Source of the DNA: Neckera pumila
Lineage: Eukaryota; Streptophyta; Bryopsida; Hypnales; Neckeraceae
Direction of reading: 5' to 3'
DNA: 64,000 nt
Assembly (NCBI GenBank): GCA_963969595.1
Contig: OZ018408.1
Coordinates: 22,131,823 to 22,195,822 of the forward strand
Part shown: positions 63,232-64,000 of the stretch, in pieces
Layout: every line of letters starts with the position of its first letter
Position numbering within the stretch: the stretch's first letter is position 1
Position numbers and translations under genes: made by a program
The notes under the pieces: model-generated
Database searches by the model: none
Told to the model about the DNA's origin: nothing
What the model saw: the letters and a program-made list of their open reading frames with translations, nothing else

Positions 63232-64000
63232 CCCCTAAAGGACCAGCCTGTTGTTTTTAGCAACATATCGATTTTGGGCATGTACTTGGGACTAGAGATT
63301 TTCATATTTTAAGCTGAAATTTTAATACAAGGTGGGGACCAGAAATATCTTTCATGTGCACTAAATTTCATGACATTTCAAGATAGGAGTCAAAAGTTAT
63401 GGCCTAACATGTTACTTTTTTCACCGAGCGGGCAGTATGGGCAGGTCTGAAAAAATCACTTTTTTCAAAAATAAAAATTTGAAATTGGTTTTCTAGAGTG
63501 ATATATACGTGGGAAGCTTTAAATCATTCCATTTTGACAAATGAGTAAGAAATTATGAGGTTTATTAGTTTCTGGGCAGTTACGGATTCTTTACTTTGAA
63601 ATAATCTTTGAAGTTGTTTATTTAACTCAATTTTTAATGTTTTTTGAAAAAAAAAATCATAGGATTTAGGCTGTTTATTAAAACATTAAAACCATTGGGC
63701 TTGACATTTTTCAATTCCATAATTAAATTCTTAACAGTTTAGTATTTTGGATCATTCTCTACTTCTTTCTACTTACTATTTTTTTTGTATATGTTATACA
63801 ATTCCAAATGATTTGAAAATTTTTAAGCATGTAGCCAACTTGTTTAGAAAAAATAATTCAAAGAAGCACCACCATTTTGGACATTTTTTCATACAAATGT
63901 GACTTTGTGAAGTGCAGCTGCCCTGTTTCTTGCAGGAACAAAAAAAGTATATTAGCCAATTCAAATGCTAATATCTTCCAATGCGCATGGTGGAAAAATC
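63232..64000 (+). mobile_element. TTAA-1 element, cut by the window end (subgroup b)
   Basis: Left end TTAA|CCCCTAAAGGACCAGCCTG (TTAA 63228-63231). The interior follows subgroup b up to the AATGCTAATATCTTCCAA motif, about 200 bases before the expected right end. Confidence 0.78.

Overview
The window is AT-rich nuclear DNA from a land plant. The evidence is two intron-rich, secreted, plant-type GH9 endoglucanase genes, a Ty1/copia LTR retrotransposon, and many short DNA-transposon derivatives (Stowaway-like, CACTA-like and hAT-like). I cannot fix the lineage from sequence alone. Gene density is very low: three gene models look intact (a 209-residue protein of unknown function and the two GH9 genes). 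Almost everything else is transposon-derived or decayed.

Layout. 0-3.4 kb: remnant of a bHLH-type transcription factor gene on the minus strand and a possible small minus-strand exon. 3.4-8.7 kb: two TTAA-flanked elements, two relics of hAT-type transposase and a large inverted repeat. 9-12 kb: one MITE and the two-exon gene of unknown function. 12-16.2 kb: nested short elements. 16.8-21.6 kb: GH9 gene 1 (8 exons). 23-24.9 kb: duplicated blocks, one matching 47.4-48.4 kb in opposite orientation. 25.5-27.5 kb: an intronless, decayed RFT1 copy interrupted by a CACTA-type MITE. 28-35 kb: AT-rich sequence with several TTAA elements and a small fragment of a third GH9 gene. 35.1-42.5 kb: a decayed copia element with 223-bp LTRs and a 5-bp target duplication. 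43-45.6 kb: a long non-autonomous CACTA-like element. 45.7-46.9 kb: two minisatellites. 52-55.7 kb: GH9 gene 2, with almost the same exon lengths as gene 1. 56-64 kb: nested MITEs, foldback elements and four more TTAA elements.

The most interesting signal is a family of about a dozen elements of about 0.6-0.95 kb, here called TTAA-1. They end in YCCCTAAAG...CTTTAGGGR and sit at TTAA. Two copies can be compared with sequences that show the site before insertion. In one, an inverted paralogous sequence at 8.65 kb lacks the insertion. In the other, the element lies inside the terminal repeat of a second MITE family. Both fit precise insertion at TTAA. TTAA duplication with termini starting CCC is the hallmark of the piggyBac superfamily, which I do not know as a common MITE source in land plants. 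None of the copies encodes a transposase.

The two GH9 enzymes probably act in the cell wall on beta-1,4-glucans. Their shared exon phases and lengths, the GH9 fragment between them and the inverted duplicated block next to them suggest an old local duplication later stretched apart by transposon insertion.
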